Shown here: positions 35,184 to 42,883 of the stretch, in pieces
Layout: the number at the start of each line of letters is the position of its first letter
Numbering within the stretch: the first letter of the stretch is position 1
The notes under the pieces: generated by a model
What the model was told of the DNA's origin: nothing
Databases searched by the model: none
Seen by the model: only the letters and a program-made list of their open reading frames with translations
Origin: Flavobacterium hydrophilum
Lineage (GTDB): Bacteria > Bacteroidota > Bacteroidia > Flavobacteriales > Flavobacteriaceae
DNA: 64,000 nucleotides
Assembly (NCBI RefSeq): GCF_003202405.1
Contig: NZ_QJHL01000002.1
Location: 62,001-126,000, forward strand
Direction: 5' to 3'
Made by a program: the position numbers and the translations under genes

Positions 35184-35576
35184 ATGCTTTTAAAAAATTA
35201 CAAGCCCATTTTACACTTATTCTTTTTTGCTTTAGCATCATATATTCTGCACAAAGCTGTTTTTATATTTTTTGATATCCCAAATCAAAATTTTCATTAT
35301 AGTTTAGAATCTTTGTATTTGATTTTTTTTTCATTTAGTTCAGTATTTTTTATTGTGCTATTAAAGTTTACCATCAAAAATTTTGACAGTATTGGAATGA
35401 TGTTCATGATGGGCACTTTGATTCAAATGTTTTTTTGTTATTTAGTTTTGAGGCCGATTTTAAATGATAAGATTCATAACATGTCTGTTGAAAAAACTAA
35501 TTTTTTTATAACATTTATTTTGTTTTTGTTATTTGAGACGCTTATAACTGTCCGATTATTAAATGAAAAGCCTTAA
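35184..35576 (+). CDS. DUF6168-like membrane protein
   Basis: 130 residues, four membrane helices, hydrophobic and Phe-rich. It holds the position between atpZ and atpB and resembles DUF6168 proteins as I recall them. It may be a partner of AtpI-like subunits, but no function is known. A near-match -7 box (CATCTTTG, 35159-35166) precedes its ATG. Confidence 0.7.
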   Translation: MLLKNYKPILHLFFFALASYILHKAVFIFFDIPNQNFHYSLESLYLIFFSFSSVFFIVLLKFTIKNFDSIGMMFMMGTLIQMFFCYLVLRPILNDKIHNMSVEKTNFFITFILFLLFETLITVRLLNEKP

Positions 35577-35623
35577 AATAGGGATTCTGTAAAAATAGGT
35601 TCAAAAATAATTTTTCATATCCT

Positions 35624-35652
35624 TTTGAATATTAATAAAAAATGTACCTTTG
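35624..35652 (+). promoter_or_regulatory. Promoter of the ATP synthase genes (TTTG-N17-TACCTTTG)
   Basis: TTTG (35624-35627) and TACCTTTG (35645-35652) are 17 bp apart, both boxes matching the Bacteroidota sigma consensus. The atpB ATG is 42 bp further on. Confidence 0.7.
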
Positions 35653-35694
35653 CACCAAATTTTAGAAACGTAAATAATAAGATTTTCAACAGAT

Positions 35695-36858
35695 ATGGTG
35701 ATTTCAAACAAACCACTCAGATTTATTCTTGTAGCTTTAGTAGCGTGTCTTCCGGCAATGAGTTTTGCAAATTCAGAAAAAGACGCTGCACATGTTCAAA
35801 CTGAAGTAGCTCACAAAGCTGTTTCGGAAGGTCATCATGAAGGTGGTCATGCAGAACCAACAGATGTAAAATCTAAAATTAAGGCTTTTATTGGTCACCA
35901 CGTTTTAGATTCTCATGATTTTACTTTGACTCAGGATGATGAAACTGGAAAGTATTATGGTTTTCCATTACCTGTTATTATATGGGATAATGGATTGCAT
36001 ATTTTTTCTTCTTCAAAATTCAATCATGGTCATGCTGTGGCAGAATCAAATGGAAATTTCTACGCGATTAATCATCATGATGGTAAAATATACAGAACAG
36101 ATGCTACCGGAGAAATTACTGAAGATGAAAAATCAGGTCACCCAACAAATGTTCGTCCTTTAGACTTTTCTATTACTAAAACTGTAGTTTCTATTTTTGC
36201 AGCGGCATTATTAATGTTCTGGTTATTTTCAAGCTTAGCAAAATCATATGCTAAAAATGGAGGAATTGCTTCAGGGGCAGGAAGAATTTTCGAACCTTTA
36301 GTAGTTTACATTCGTGATGAAGTTGCTATTCCAAATATTGGAGAGAAACACTATAAAAAATATATGAGCTATTTATTGACAATCTTTTTCTTCGTATTGT
36401 TTTTAAATATTTTTGGATTAACTCCACTAGGGATTAATGCTACTGGTAACTTAACAATTACATTTTCTTTAGCAATCCTTACTTTCTTAATTACAAATCT
36501 TACTGCAAATAAAAATTACTGGGGTCACATTTTCTGGATGCCGGGTGTGCCAAAACCAATGAGAATTATTTTAGCTCCAATTGAATTGTTGGGAGTTTTT
36601 ATCAAACCGTTTTCATTAATGATTCGTTTGTATGCGAATATCTTTGCAGGTCACATAGTTTTAATGAGTATCATCGGATTAATGTTTATCTTTAAAAGCT
36701 GGATTGGAAGCAGTTTATCTTTTGGATTATCATTTGTACTTTCTATACTTGAAATTCTGGTAGCATTTTTACAAGCCTATATTTTTACCATGCTGTCTGC
36801 ACTTTATTTCGGTTCAGCAGTAGAAGAGCACCATCACGAAGAAGGAGCTCACCATTAA
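35695..36858 (+). CDS. atpB: ATP synthase Fo subunit a
   Basis: 387 residues, much longer than E. coli subunit a (271) because of an N-terminal signal peptide and a His/Asp-rich periplasmic domain (about 25-155, EGHHEGGHAEP, FIGHHVLD). The membrane part begins near 165; the essential Arg lies in LMIRLYANIFAGHIV, and a last helix ends near the His-rich C-terminal tail (EEHHHEEGAHH). This extended form is usual in Bacteroidota. It forms the proton half-channels with the c ring. Confidence 0.95.
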   Translation: MVISNKPLRFILVALVACLPAMSFANSEKDAAHVQTEVAHKAVSEGHHEGGHAEPTDVKSKIKAFIGHHVLDSHDFTLTQDDETGKYYGFPLPVIIWDNGLHIFSSSKFNHGHAVAESNGNFYAINHHDGKIYRTDATGEITEDEKSGHPTNVRPLDFSITKTVVSIFAAALLMFWLFSSLAKSYAKNGGIASGAGRIFEPLVVYIRDEVAIPNIGEKHYKKYMSYLLTIFFFVLFLNIFGLTPLGINATGNLTITFSLAILTFLITNLTANKNYWGHIFWMPGVPKPMRIILAPIELLGVFIKPFSLMIRLYANIFAGHIVLMSIIGLMFIFKSWIGSSLSFGLSFVLSILEILVAFLQAYIFTMLSALYFGSAVEEHHHEEGAHH

Positions 36859-36877
36859 GTCGAAAGTCAATATGAAA

Positions 36878-36933
36878 AGTCTGAAAGTTTAATATTGTTA
36901 CTTTAGAACTTTAAGACTTTGAAACTTTAGACT
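36878..36933. repeat. Stem-loop upstream of atpE
   Basis: Arms AGTCTGAAAGTTT (36878-36890) and AAACTTTAGACT (36922-36933) pair with one bulged base. It sits in the atpB-atpE gap of 111 bp. Confidence 0.55.
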
Positions 36934-36969
36934 ATTTAAGAAGAATGTTTAATTTTTAATTTATATATT

Positions 36970-37161
36970 ATGGAAATTCCAAATATCGTTGGAGCAGGAT
37001 TAATCGTAATCGGAGCAGCATTAGGAATTGGTAGAATCGGTGGTTCGGCAATGGACGCTATCGCTCGTCAGCCAGAAGCTTCTGGAAAAATCCAAACAGC
37101 TATGCTTATCGCTGCTGCACTTATTGAAGGTATTGGTTTCGCTGCATTATTCGCTGCTTAA
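36970..37161 (+). CDS. atpE: ATP synthase Fo subunit c
   Basis: 63 residues, two membrane helices joined by the ARQPEA loop (RQP 33-35). The proton-carrying carboxylate is Glu53 (LIEGIGFAAL). Helix one (GAGLIVIGAALGIG) lacks the Gln used by sodium-type rings, so proton coupling is likely. The gene is framed by two stem-loops, which may stabilise its message to match the high copy number of c subunits. Confidence 0.96.
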   Translation: MEIPNIVGAGLIVIGAALGIGRIGGSAMDAIARQPEASGKIQTAMLIAAALIEGIGFAALFAA

Positions 37162-37173
37162 TTAAAATACAAA

Positions 37174-37212
37174 AAAACAATAGTTGCAACGGTTGGTTGT
37201 AACTATTGTTTT
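37174..37212 (+). promoter_or_regulatory. 17-bp stem-loop between atpE and atpF
   Basis: Arms AAAACAATAGTTGCAAC and GTTGTAACTATTGTTTT with a 5-nt loop; one G-U pair, otherwise perfect. It ends in a T tract. Candidate mRNA stabiliser or partial terminator within the operon. Confidence 0.75.
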
Positions 37213-37280
37213 AAAATTTAAACATTGAAATTGCTTAGTGCAATTAAAAAGACATAATTTAAAATTTATAATCATATATA

Positions 37281-37781
37281 ATGGATAAGTTAATATATCA
37301 GTTTGAGTTCGGTTTATTCTTCTGGCAAATACTAATATTTGTTGGATTAATTCTTTTGTTGAAAAAATTCGCATGGAAACCAATTCTTGATGCAGTAAAT
37401 GACAGAGAACAAGGGATTAAAGATGCATTGCTTTCTGCTGAAAACGCAAGACAGGAAATGCAAAATTTGCAGGCTGACAATCAAAGAATTTTGAACGAAG
37501 CTCGTGCAGAACGTGACGCGATGTTGAAAGAAGCTCGTGAAATGAAAGAGCAAATGATTGCTGATTCTAAAAACGAAGCACAAGCACAAGGTCAAAAAAT
37601 GATTGAGCAGGCAAAAGCGGCTATCGAAAGTGAAAAAAATGCTGCTATGGCTGAATTGAAATCTCAGGTTTCAACTTTATCATTAAGCATCGCTGAAAAA
37701 TTATTGAAAGAAGAATTATCTAACAAAGAATCTCAAACTAAATTAGTAGAGAAAATGTTAGGTGACGTAAAGCTAAACTAA
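37281..37781 (+). CDS. atpF: ATP synthase Fo subunit b
   Basis: 166 residues. One membrane helix near the N-terminus (GLFFWQILIFVGLILLLKKFAW), then a long charged coiled-coil with regular heptads (about 35-150) that forms the peripheral stalk. It starts 69 bp after the stem-loop and four bases before atpH. Usual length for the family. Confidence 0.95.
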   Translation: MDKLIYQFEFGLFFWQILIFVGLILLLKKFAWKPILDAVNDREQGIKDALLSAENARQEMQNLQADNQRILNEARAERDAMLKEAREMKEQMIADSKNEAQAQGQKMIEQAKAAIESEKNAAMAELKSQVSTLSLSIAEKLLKEELSNKESQTKLVEKMLGDVKLN

Positions 37782-37785
37782 GATC

Positions 37786-38319
37786 ATGGCAAGTACAAGA
37801 GCAGCAATTCGTTATGCAAAAGCAATTCTGGACTTAGCAAACTCTAAAGGTGTTGCCGAAGTTGTTAATAACGATATGAAATTAATCGCTTCTACGATTG
37901 ATACAAATTCAGAATTGAGTGACTTTATTCAAAACCCAACTACAAGGGTAGAAGTTAAAGAAAGTGCTCTTTTAGAAGTTTTTGCAAATGTAAATGGTGT
38001 AACTAAAGGTTTGTTTCATTTATTATTCGAAAACAAAAGATTTGAAATTTTAGAAGCAATTGCAGTAGAATACAGCAAAGTATTTGATGAAGGCAACGGA
38101 ATAGAAGTAGCAAAAGTTACGACAGCAATCCCAATGGACGCTGCTTTAGAAGCTAAAGTTTTAGCTAAAATTGCAACTTTGTCAGATAAAAAAATAACAA
38201 TTGAGAATATAGTAGATCCATCGATTATTGGAGGATTTATTTTAAGAATAGGTGATCAGCAATACAACGCTTCAGTTGCAAACAGGTTACAAGTATTAAA
38301 GAGAGAGTTAAGTAATTAG
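37786..38319 (+). CDS. atpH: ATP synthase F1 subunit delta
   Basis: 177 residues, OSCP/delta fold: helical N-domain (AAIRYAKAILDLANSKGV, the usual start with RYAxAL) and the C-terminal DPSIIGGFILRIGDQQYNASVANRL segment. Joins F1 alpha to the b stalk. Co-transcribed with atpF (four-base gap) and atpA. Confidence 0.95.
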   Translation: MASTRAAIRYAKAILDLANSKGVAEVVNNDMKLIASTIDTNSELSDFIQNPTTRVEVKESALLEVFANVNGVTKGLFHLLFENKRFEILEAIAVEYSKVFDEGNGIEVAKVTTAIPMDAALEAKVLAKIATLSDKKITIENIVDPSIIGGFILRIGDQQYNASVANRLQVLKRELSN

Positions 38320-38357
38320 TTTTTATAACACAAAAAGTGTCTAAATTATAAATTAAG

Positions 38358-39935
38358 ATGGCGGAAATCAAACCTGCTGAAATTTCAGCAATATTAAGAA
38401 AGCAAGTAGAAGGTTTTGAATCTGGTGCTACGCTAGAGGAAGTAGGAACAGTACTTCAGGTTGGAGATGGTATTGCTCGTATTTACGGGTTATCAAATGT
38501 ACAATATGGTGAGTTAGTTGAATTTGATAACGGACTTGAAGCTATTGTATTGAACCTTGAAGAAGATAATGTAGGTGTGGTACTTTTAGGACCATCAACT
38601 GGTATAAAAGAAGGATCAACAGCAAAAAGAACTCAACGTATTGCTTCTCTTAAAGTAGGTGAGCAAATGGTAGGACGTGTAGTAAACACTCTTGGTTTTC
38701 CAATTGATGGAAAAGGACCAATCGGTGGAGACTTATACGAAATGCCTTTAGAAAGAAAAGCTCCTGGAGTTATCTTCCGTCAGCCAGTTACTGAACCATT
38801 ACAAACAGGAGTAAAAGCAGTAGATGCTATGATCCCGGTTGGTCGTGGACAACGTGAGCTTGTAATTGGTGACCGTCAGACAGGTAAATCAACTGTTTGT
38901 TTGGATACTATCTTAAATCAAAAAGAATTTTACGATGCAGGAAAACCTGTATTTTGTATATATGTTGCAATTGGGCAAAAAGCTTCAACTGTAGCAGGAA
39001 TCGCTAAAATGTTAGAAGAAAAAGGGGCAATGGCTTATACAGTTATTGTTGCAGCTAATGCTTCTGACCCGGCTCCAATGCAAGTTTATGCTCCTTTCGC
39101 AGGTGCTGCAATTGGAGAATACTTTAGAGATTCAGGTCGTCCAGCTTTAATTGTCTATGATGATTTGTCTAAACAAGCTGTTGCTTACCGTGAGGTTTCG
39201 CTTTTATTAAGAAGACCACCGGGACGTGAGGCATATCCTGGAGACGTTTTCTACTTACACTCTCGTTTATTAGAGCGTGCTTGTAAAGTAATTGCTGATG
39301 ACGGAATTGCTAAAAACATGAACGATTTACCAGATTCTATCAAGTCTATCGTAAAAGGTGGCGGTTCATTAACTGCATTGCCAATTATCGAAACTCAGGC
39401 TGGTGACGTTTCTGCATATATCCCAACAAACGTAATTTCGATTACAGATGGTCAGATTTTCCTTGATGGAGATTTGTTTAACTCTGGAGTTCGCCCTGCT
39501 ATCAACGTAGGTATCTCTGTATCTCGTGTTGGAGGTAATGCTCAAATTAAATCAATGAAAAAAGTTTCTGGAACTTTAAAATTAGACCAGGCTCAATTCC
39601 GTGAATTAGAAGCTTTCGCTAAATTTGGTTCTGATTTGGATTCTGTTACTTTAAACGTAATTGAAAAAGGAAAAAGAAACGTTGAAATCTTAAAACAAGG
39701 TTTAAATGATCCTTATACGGTAGAAAACCAAGTAGCTATTATCTACGCAGGTTCTAAAAACTTATTAAGAAACGTTCCTGTAAATAAAGTAAAAGAATTT
39801 GAAGCTGATTTCTTAGCTTACTTAAACAGCAAACATAAAGATACGCTTAACGCATTGAAAGCTGGTAAGTTAGATGATAACATTACAGATGTTATTGAAA
39901 AAGCAGCAAAAGAAATTTCAGCGAAATATAACTAA
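38358..39935 (+). CDS. atpA: ATP synthase F1 subunit alpha
   Basis: 525 residues. N-terminal beta-barrel, then the P-loop GDRQTGKST (171-179) and the alpha-subunit segment [34 protein letters not shown]. As a non-catalytic nucleotide-binding subunit it alternates with beta, which is not encoded here. It is more GC-rich than the flanking intergenic DNA, as highly expressed genes often are. Confidence 0.98.
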   Translation: MAEIKPAEISAILRKQVEGFESGATLEEVGTVLQVGDGIARIYGLSNVQYGELVEFDNGLEAIVLNLEEDNVGVVLLGPSTGIKEGSTAKRTQRIASLKVGEQMVGRVVNTLGFPIDGKGPIGGDLYEMPLERKAPGVIFRQPVTEPLQTGVKAVDAMIPVGRGQRELVIGDRQTGKSTVCLDTILNQKEFYDAGKPVFCIYVAIGQKASTVAGIAKMLEEKGAMAYTVIVAANASDPAPMQVYAPFAGAAIGEYFRDSGRPALIVYDDLSKQAVAYREVSLLLRRPPGREAYPGDVFYLHSRLLERACKVIADDGIAKNMNDLPDSIKSIVKGGGSLTALPIIETQAGDVSAYIPTNVISITDGQIFLDGDLFNSGVRPAINVGISVSRVGGNAQIKSMKKVSGTLKLDQAQFRELEAFAKFGSDLDSVTLNVIEKGKRNVEILKQGLNDPYTVENQVAIIYAGSKNLLRNVPVNKVKEFEADFLAYLNSKHKDTLNALKAGKLDDNITDVIEKAAKEISAKYN

Positions 39936-39940
39936 TAAGA

Positions 39941-39997
39941 CAATTAGATAATTAGATAATTAGAGATGTCCAGGGACATTTTCTAATTATCTAATTG
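39941..39997. repeat. 16-bp inverted repeat between atpA and atpG
   Basis: Arms CAATTAGATAATTAGA (39941-39956) and TCTAATTATCTAATTG (39982-39997) are perfect complements. Between them lies GTCC-ag-GGAC, a second small stem. Further copies of the TAATTAG unit follow up to the atpG ATG. Confidence 0.7.
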
Positions 39998-40027
39998 ACT
40001 AATTATCAAATTTTCTAATTAGAAAAA

Positions 40028-40888
40028 ATGGCAAATTTAAAGGAAATCCGTAATAGAATTACTTCCGTTTCATCGACGATGCAGATTACATCGGCAATGA
40101 AAATGGTTTCTGCTGCAAAGCTTAAGAAAGCACAAGATGCAATCACTGCAATGCGCCCTTATGCCGAGAAATTAACAGAGTTGCTTCAAAATCTTTCTGC
40201 TACATTAGAGGGCGAAGTTGGAGGAGATTATACAACTCAACGTGAAGTAAAAAAAGTATTGCTTGTAGCGATAACTTCAAACAGAGGTTTATGTGGTGCA
40301 TTTAATACGAATGTAATTAAAGAAATAAAAAATCGTACTGAATTTTACGCCGGTAAACAAGTTGATGTTTTTCCTATTGGGAAAAAAGGAAATGATGTTT
40401 TAGCAAAAACGCATAAAGTTCACGGTCATCATAATGGAATTTTTGATCATTTGACTTTCGATAATGTTGCTAATATTGCAGATAATTTAACTGAAAAATT
40501 CGTATCCGGAGAATACGACAGAATCGAATTGGTTTACAATCAGTTTAAAAATGCTGCAACTCAAATTGTTCAGGTTGAGCAGTTTTTGCCTTTAGCTCCA
40601 ATTAAATCTGACAAATCAGTTTCTGCTGGAGATTACATTTTCGAACCTTCAAAAGAAGAAATTGTATTGACTTTGATTCCTAAATCATTGAAAACACAAT
40701 TGTATAAAGGTATTCGTGATTCATTTGCTTCAGAGCACGGAGCACGTATGACAGCAATGCATAAAGCAACTGACAACGCAACAGAATTAAGAAACCAATT
40801 AAAATTGACTTATAATAAAGCACGTCAGGCAGCTATTACGAACGAGATCTTAGAGATTGTTGGTGGTGCTGAAGCCTTGAATGGATAG
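40028..40888 (+). CDS. atpG: ATP synthase F1 subunit gamma
   Basis: 286 residues. Central stalk coiled-coil termini: N-terminal LKEIRNRITSVSSTMQITSAMKMVSAAKLKKAQ and C-terminal ARMTAMHKATDNATELRNQLKLTYNKARQAAITNEILEIVGGAEAL. These are the canonical gamma ends. It is the last gene of the series; a strong terminator follows at 40911. The beta and epsilon genes do not follow, as expected for Bacteroidota in which atpDC lie elsewhere. Confidence 0.97.
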   Translation: MANLKEIRNRITSVSSTMQITSAMKMVSAAKLKKAQDAITAMRPYAEKLTELLQNLSATLEGEVGGDYTTQREVKKVLLVAITSNRGLCGAFNTNVIKEIKNRTEFYAGKQVDVFPIGKKGNDVLAKTHKVHGHHNGIFDHLTFDNVANIADNLTEKFVSGEYDRIELVYNQFKNAATQIVQVEQFLPLAPIKSDKSVSAGDYIFEPSKEEIVLTLIPKSLKTQLYKGIRDSFASEHGARMTAMHKATDNATELRNQLKLTYNKARQAAITNEILEIVGGAEALNG

Positions 40889-40910
40889 TTTTAAAATAAA
40901 TGCAAAAAAA

Positions 40911-40940
40911 AAGAGCCTGTATAATAGGCTCTTTTTTTTT
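40911..40940 (+). terminator. Terminator of the ATP synthase operon
   Basis: Arms AAGAGCCT / AGGCTCTT (40911-40918, 40926-40933) with a 7-nt loop and a T run of about eight. Confidence 0.88.
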
Positions 40941-40970
40941 ATTTTAAGAATTCCCCATAATTCTTAAAAT
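40941..40970. repeat. 12-bp perfect inverted repeat after the atp terminator
   Basis: ATTTTAAGAATT, 6-nt loop CCCCAT, AATTCTTAAAAT. It directly precedes the leader of hairpin array 1; purpose unknown. Confidence 0.75.
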
Positions 40971-40978
40971 AAGATTTT

Positions 40979-41050
40979 AAAATGGTGATTCCTGAGAATT
41001 CTTTTCCCAAGAATCAGTTCCATTTTAAAGATTTTAGTGGAATTATCCAC
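40979..41050 (+). ncRNA. Two-hairpin leader of hairpin array 1
   Basis: Hairpin one: AAAATGG-TGATTC (40979-40991), 19-nt loop, GAATCA-GTT-CCATTTT (41011-41026), a 13-bp stem with a 3-nt bulge. Hairpin two: GTGGA-atta-TCCAC (41037-41050). The second array has the same two-hairpin plan at 41950-42026 with different stem bases. The array repeats begin at once after it. That it is an RNA is inferred from the conserved pairing. Confidence 0.5.
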
Positions 41051-41531
41051 TTTGCTTTGTCTTTTATGGGAACAAACTAGCTTTATCAATCCCAGTGCTC
41101 TGTTTTTCTAAGGGTTACATATCAGCTGTATCAATCCCTTGCTTTGTTTTTGTGTGGGAACAAACTAGCTTTATAAATCCCATGCTTTGTTTTTTTAAAG
41201 GGTTACACATCAGCTGTATCAATCCCATGCTCTGTTTTTTAAAGGGTTACATATTAGCTATATCAATCCCTATGCTTTGTTTTTATGGGAACAAATTAGC
41301 TTTATTATCCCAATGCTCTGTTTTTTAAAGGGTTACATATTTAGCTATATCAATCCCTTGCTTTGTTTCTATGGTACAAATAGCTAAATCTTCCTGGCTC
41401 TGTTTTTTTAAATAGGTTACATATCAGCTGTATCAATCCTATTGTGCTTTGTTTTTTATGGGAACAAAAGTAGCTTTATCAACCCTTGCTTTGTTTTTTT
41501 TGAAGGGTTACATATCAGCTGTATCAATCCC
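41051..41531 (+). repeat. Hairpin repeat array 1 (11 units of about 45 bp)
   Basis: Eleven tandem units, mostly alternating two types. Each starts TGCTYTGT plus a T run. Type A continues TGGGAACAAACTAGCTTTAT and ends ATCCCA. Type B continues AAGGGTTACATATCAGCTG and ends TATCAATCCCT. Both have a GGG/CCC outer stem around a central AGCT. Order: A B A B B A B A B A B; units 8 and 9 are the most degraded. The last unit is followed by a T run. There are no unique spacers and no coding sense. Confidence 0.85.
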
Positions 41532-41949
41532 TTATTTTACAATTTTTTTCTAAAAATATTTACTTTTTTAGTATTACAAATATTTAATTATATTATTAAA
41601 ACCACAATACCCACATTTAGTGATTTTTTAATTTTGTTTGTTACACTTTGTTACATAAATTTAAAACATTGAATTTCTTTAGGTTATGTAGTGTTTGTCT
41701 CTTTGTTACATAATTATTACACGGAATAATGTGTAAATTCTTATTAAGAGTTGTTATAAATAGTTGTGATTTTAAAATTTAAAAAATTAATTCTCAGTTG
41801 AGAAATTAAAAAATAATTAGAAATTTTATTAAAATGAATAAAAACACTGTTTAGGTTTTTAATCCAATATTAATAAACAAAGCGTCAACAATAATAATTA
41901 GTTGGCTCTTTAATAAATACTATAATTGTTTGATTTTTTCAGGACTTAT
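41532..41949. other. Non-coding spacer between the two hairpin arrays
   Basis: About 420 bp, very AT-rich, no credible gene. It contains three TTTGTTACA-like words and a small hairpin TTACAC (41717-41722) / GTGTAA (41731-41736). No clear promoter box was seen for array 2. Confidence 0.6.
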
Positions 41950-42026
41950 AAAATGGTGATCCTCAACTTCCCCAAAAAATTGAGAATCAATACCATTTTA
42001 TAAAATAATAACAGATTGAGATCTGT
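41950..42026 (+). ncRNA. Two-hairpin leader of hairpin array 2
   Basis: Hairpin one: AAAATGG-TGAT-c-CTCAA (41950-41966), loop, TTGAG-a-ATCA-ATA-CCATTTT (41980-41999). Hairpin two: ACAGAT-tgag-ATCTGT (42011-42026). Outer stem and 3-nt bulge are as in leader 1, but the inner stem and the whole second hairpin use other bases, so pairing is preserved while sequence changed. Confidence 0.5.
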
Positions 42027-42210
42027 AGTGCTTTGTCTTTTATGGGAACAAACTAGCTTTATTAGTCCCAGTGCTCTGTTTTTTTAAGGGTTACATTTCA
42101 GCAGAATCAATCCCTGTGCTTTGTCTTTCATGGGAACAAACAAGCTTTATTAGTCCCAGTGCTTCCTTTTTTATAAGGGTTGTATTTAGCTTTCTCAATC
42201 CCTGTGAAGC
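42027..42210 (+). repeat. Hairpin repeat array 2 (4 units)
   Basis: Four units in the order A B A B. The two A units are close to unit 1 of array 1 (TGCTTTGTCTTT then ATGGGAACAAAC). The last B unit is diverged (AAGGGTTGTATTTAGC). A 7-bp hairpin TGTAAGA / TCTTACA follows at 42225-42244 and may terminate the transcript. Confidence 0.85.
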
Positions 42211-42224
42211 AAATTTAAGAAGCT

Positions 42225-42244
42225 TGTAAGAAAAAAATCTTACA
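42225..42244 (+). terminator. Possible terminator of hairpin array 2
   Basis: Perfect 7-bp stem TGTAAGA / TCTTACA with an A6 loop, followed by a weak T tract. Confidence 0.4.
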
Positions 42245-42318
42245 TAATTTTCTGCAAATATTTACATATTTCACATGTTTGCTTTTGAATTATATAAAAT
42301 GCAACAAAAAAAATTAAG

Positions 42319-42326
42319 TATTTTTG
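42319..42326 (+). promoter_or_regulatory. -7 promoter element TATTTTTG
   Basis: Exact TAnnTTTG match 18 bp before the ATG of the broken GNAT gene. It lies in the upstream TTG-started extension of the frame, supporting ATG 42345 as the true start. Confidence 0.5.
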
Positions 42327-42344
42327 TGTTTATTTTATATTGCG

Positions 42345-42794
42345 ATGGAACTAAAAAGAGTACAAGAATTAACGCAAATCCCTGAGATGCTGACTCAAAT
42401 CGAGACTATGAGATTTCTTTATCCCAATCTTTCGGTTGAAAAATATGAAACTTATCTTTCTCAAATGGTGCCTCACAATTATATACAAATTGCGGTTTTT
42501 GAAAATGAAATTTGTTTGGGAATTACCGGGTGTTGGTCTGCAACAAAATTATGGACAGGGAAATATCTCGAAATAGATAATTTTGTTGTAAATCCTAAAC
42601 ACAGATCAAAAGGCATAGGGAAATTGTTGACAGATTACATTGAGCAAAAAGCTTTGGCTTTAGATTGCAGTACTATTGTTTTGGATGTCTTTACATGAAA
42701 TTTTGCCGCACACCGTTTTTACTACAATCAGGGTTATGGTCCAAAAGGATTTCATTTTGTTAAAATATTAGATGAAAATAAACTGACATTATAA
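42345..42794 (+). pseudogene. GNAT acetyltransferase interrupted by an in-frame TGA
   Basis: From ATG 42345 the frame gives a GNAT: beta4 region GKYLEIDNFVVNP, acetyl-CoA loop HRSKGIGKLL, then LDCSTIVLDVFT. A TGA at 42696-42698 stops it, but the same frame goes on NFAAHRFYYNQGYGPKGFHFVKIL to TAA at 42794, exactly the expected motif B and last strand. One base change to TGA (for example from GGA) explains it. The stopped product of 117 residues lacks the last strands and is likely inactive. The promoter box is intact, so the lesion is recent, or a sequencing error. Confidence 0.85.
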
Positions 42795-42848
42795 TTTTAT
42801 AATGCGTTTTTATTGAATTAAGAAAACAATATTAACCAAAGAAATGGT

Positions 42849-42856
42849 TATTTTTG
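42849..42856 (+). promoter_or_regulatory. -7 promoter element TATTTTTG
   Basis: Exact TAnnTTTG match 27 bp before the likely TTG start of the flippase at 42884; an upstream TTG at 42854 would lie inside this box. Confidence 0.5.
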
Positions 42857-42883
42857 TTTTATAAACTTATTACAAAAAATATT

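Noticed and set aside
41095..41672. Small ORFs of 76-77 codons within the repeat array
   Set aside because: They simply translate the repeats (recurring CFxKG/INP words), have no promoter or homologous sense, and break with unit length changes.
41051..42210. CRISPR array
   Set aside because: Units are directly adjacent and alternate two related types; there are no unique spacers and no cas genes nearby.
42696..42698. Stop-codon reassignment or selenocysteine
   Set aside because: The ORF6N lesion is TAA and the GNAT lesion is TGA, while TGA, TAA and TAG all end other genes normally; a simple mutation is the better reading.
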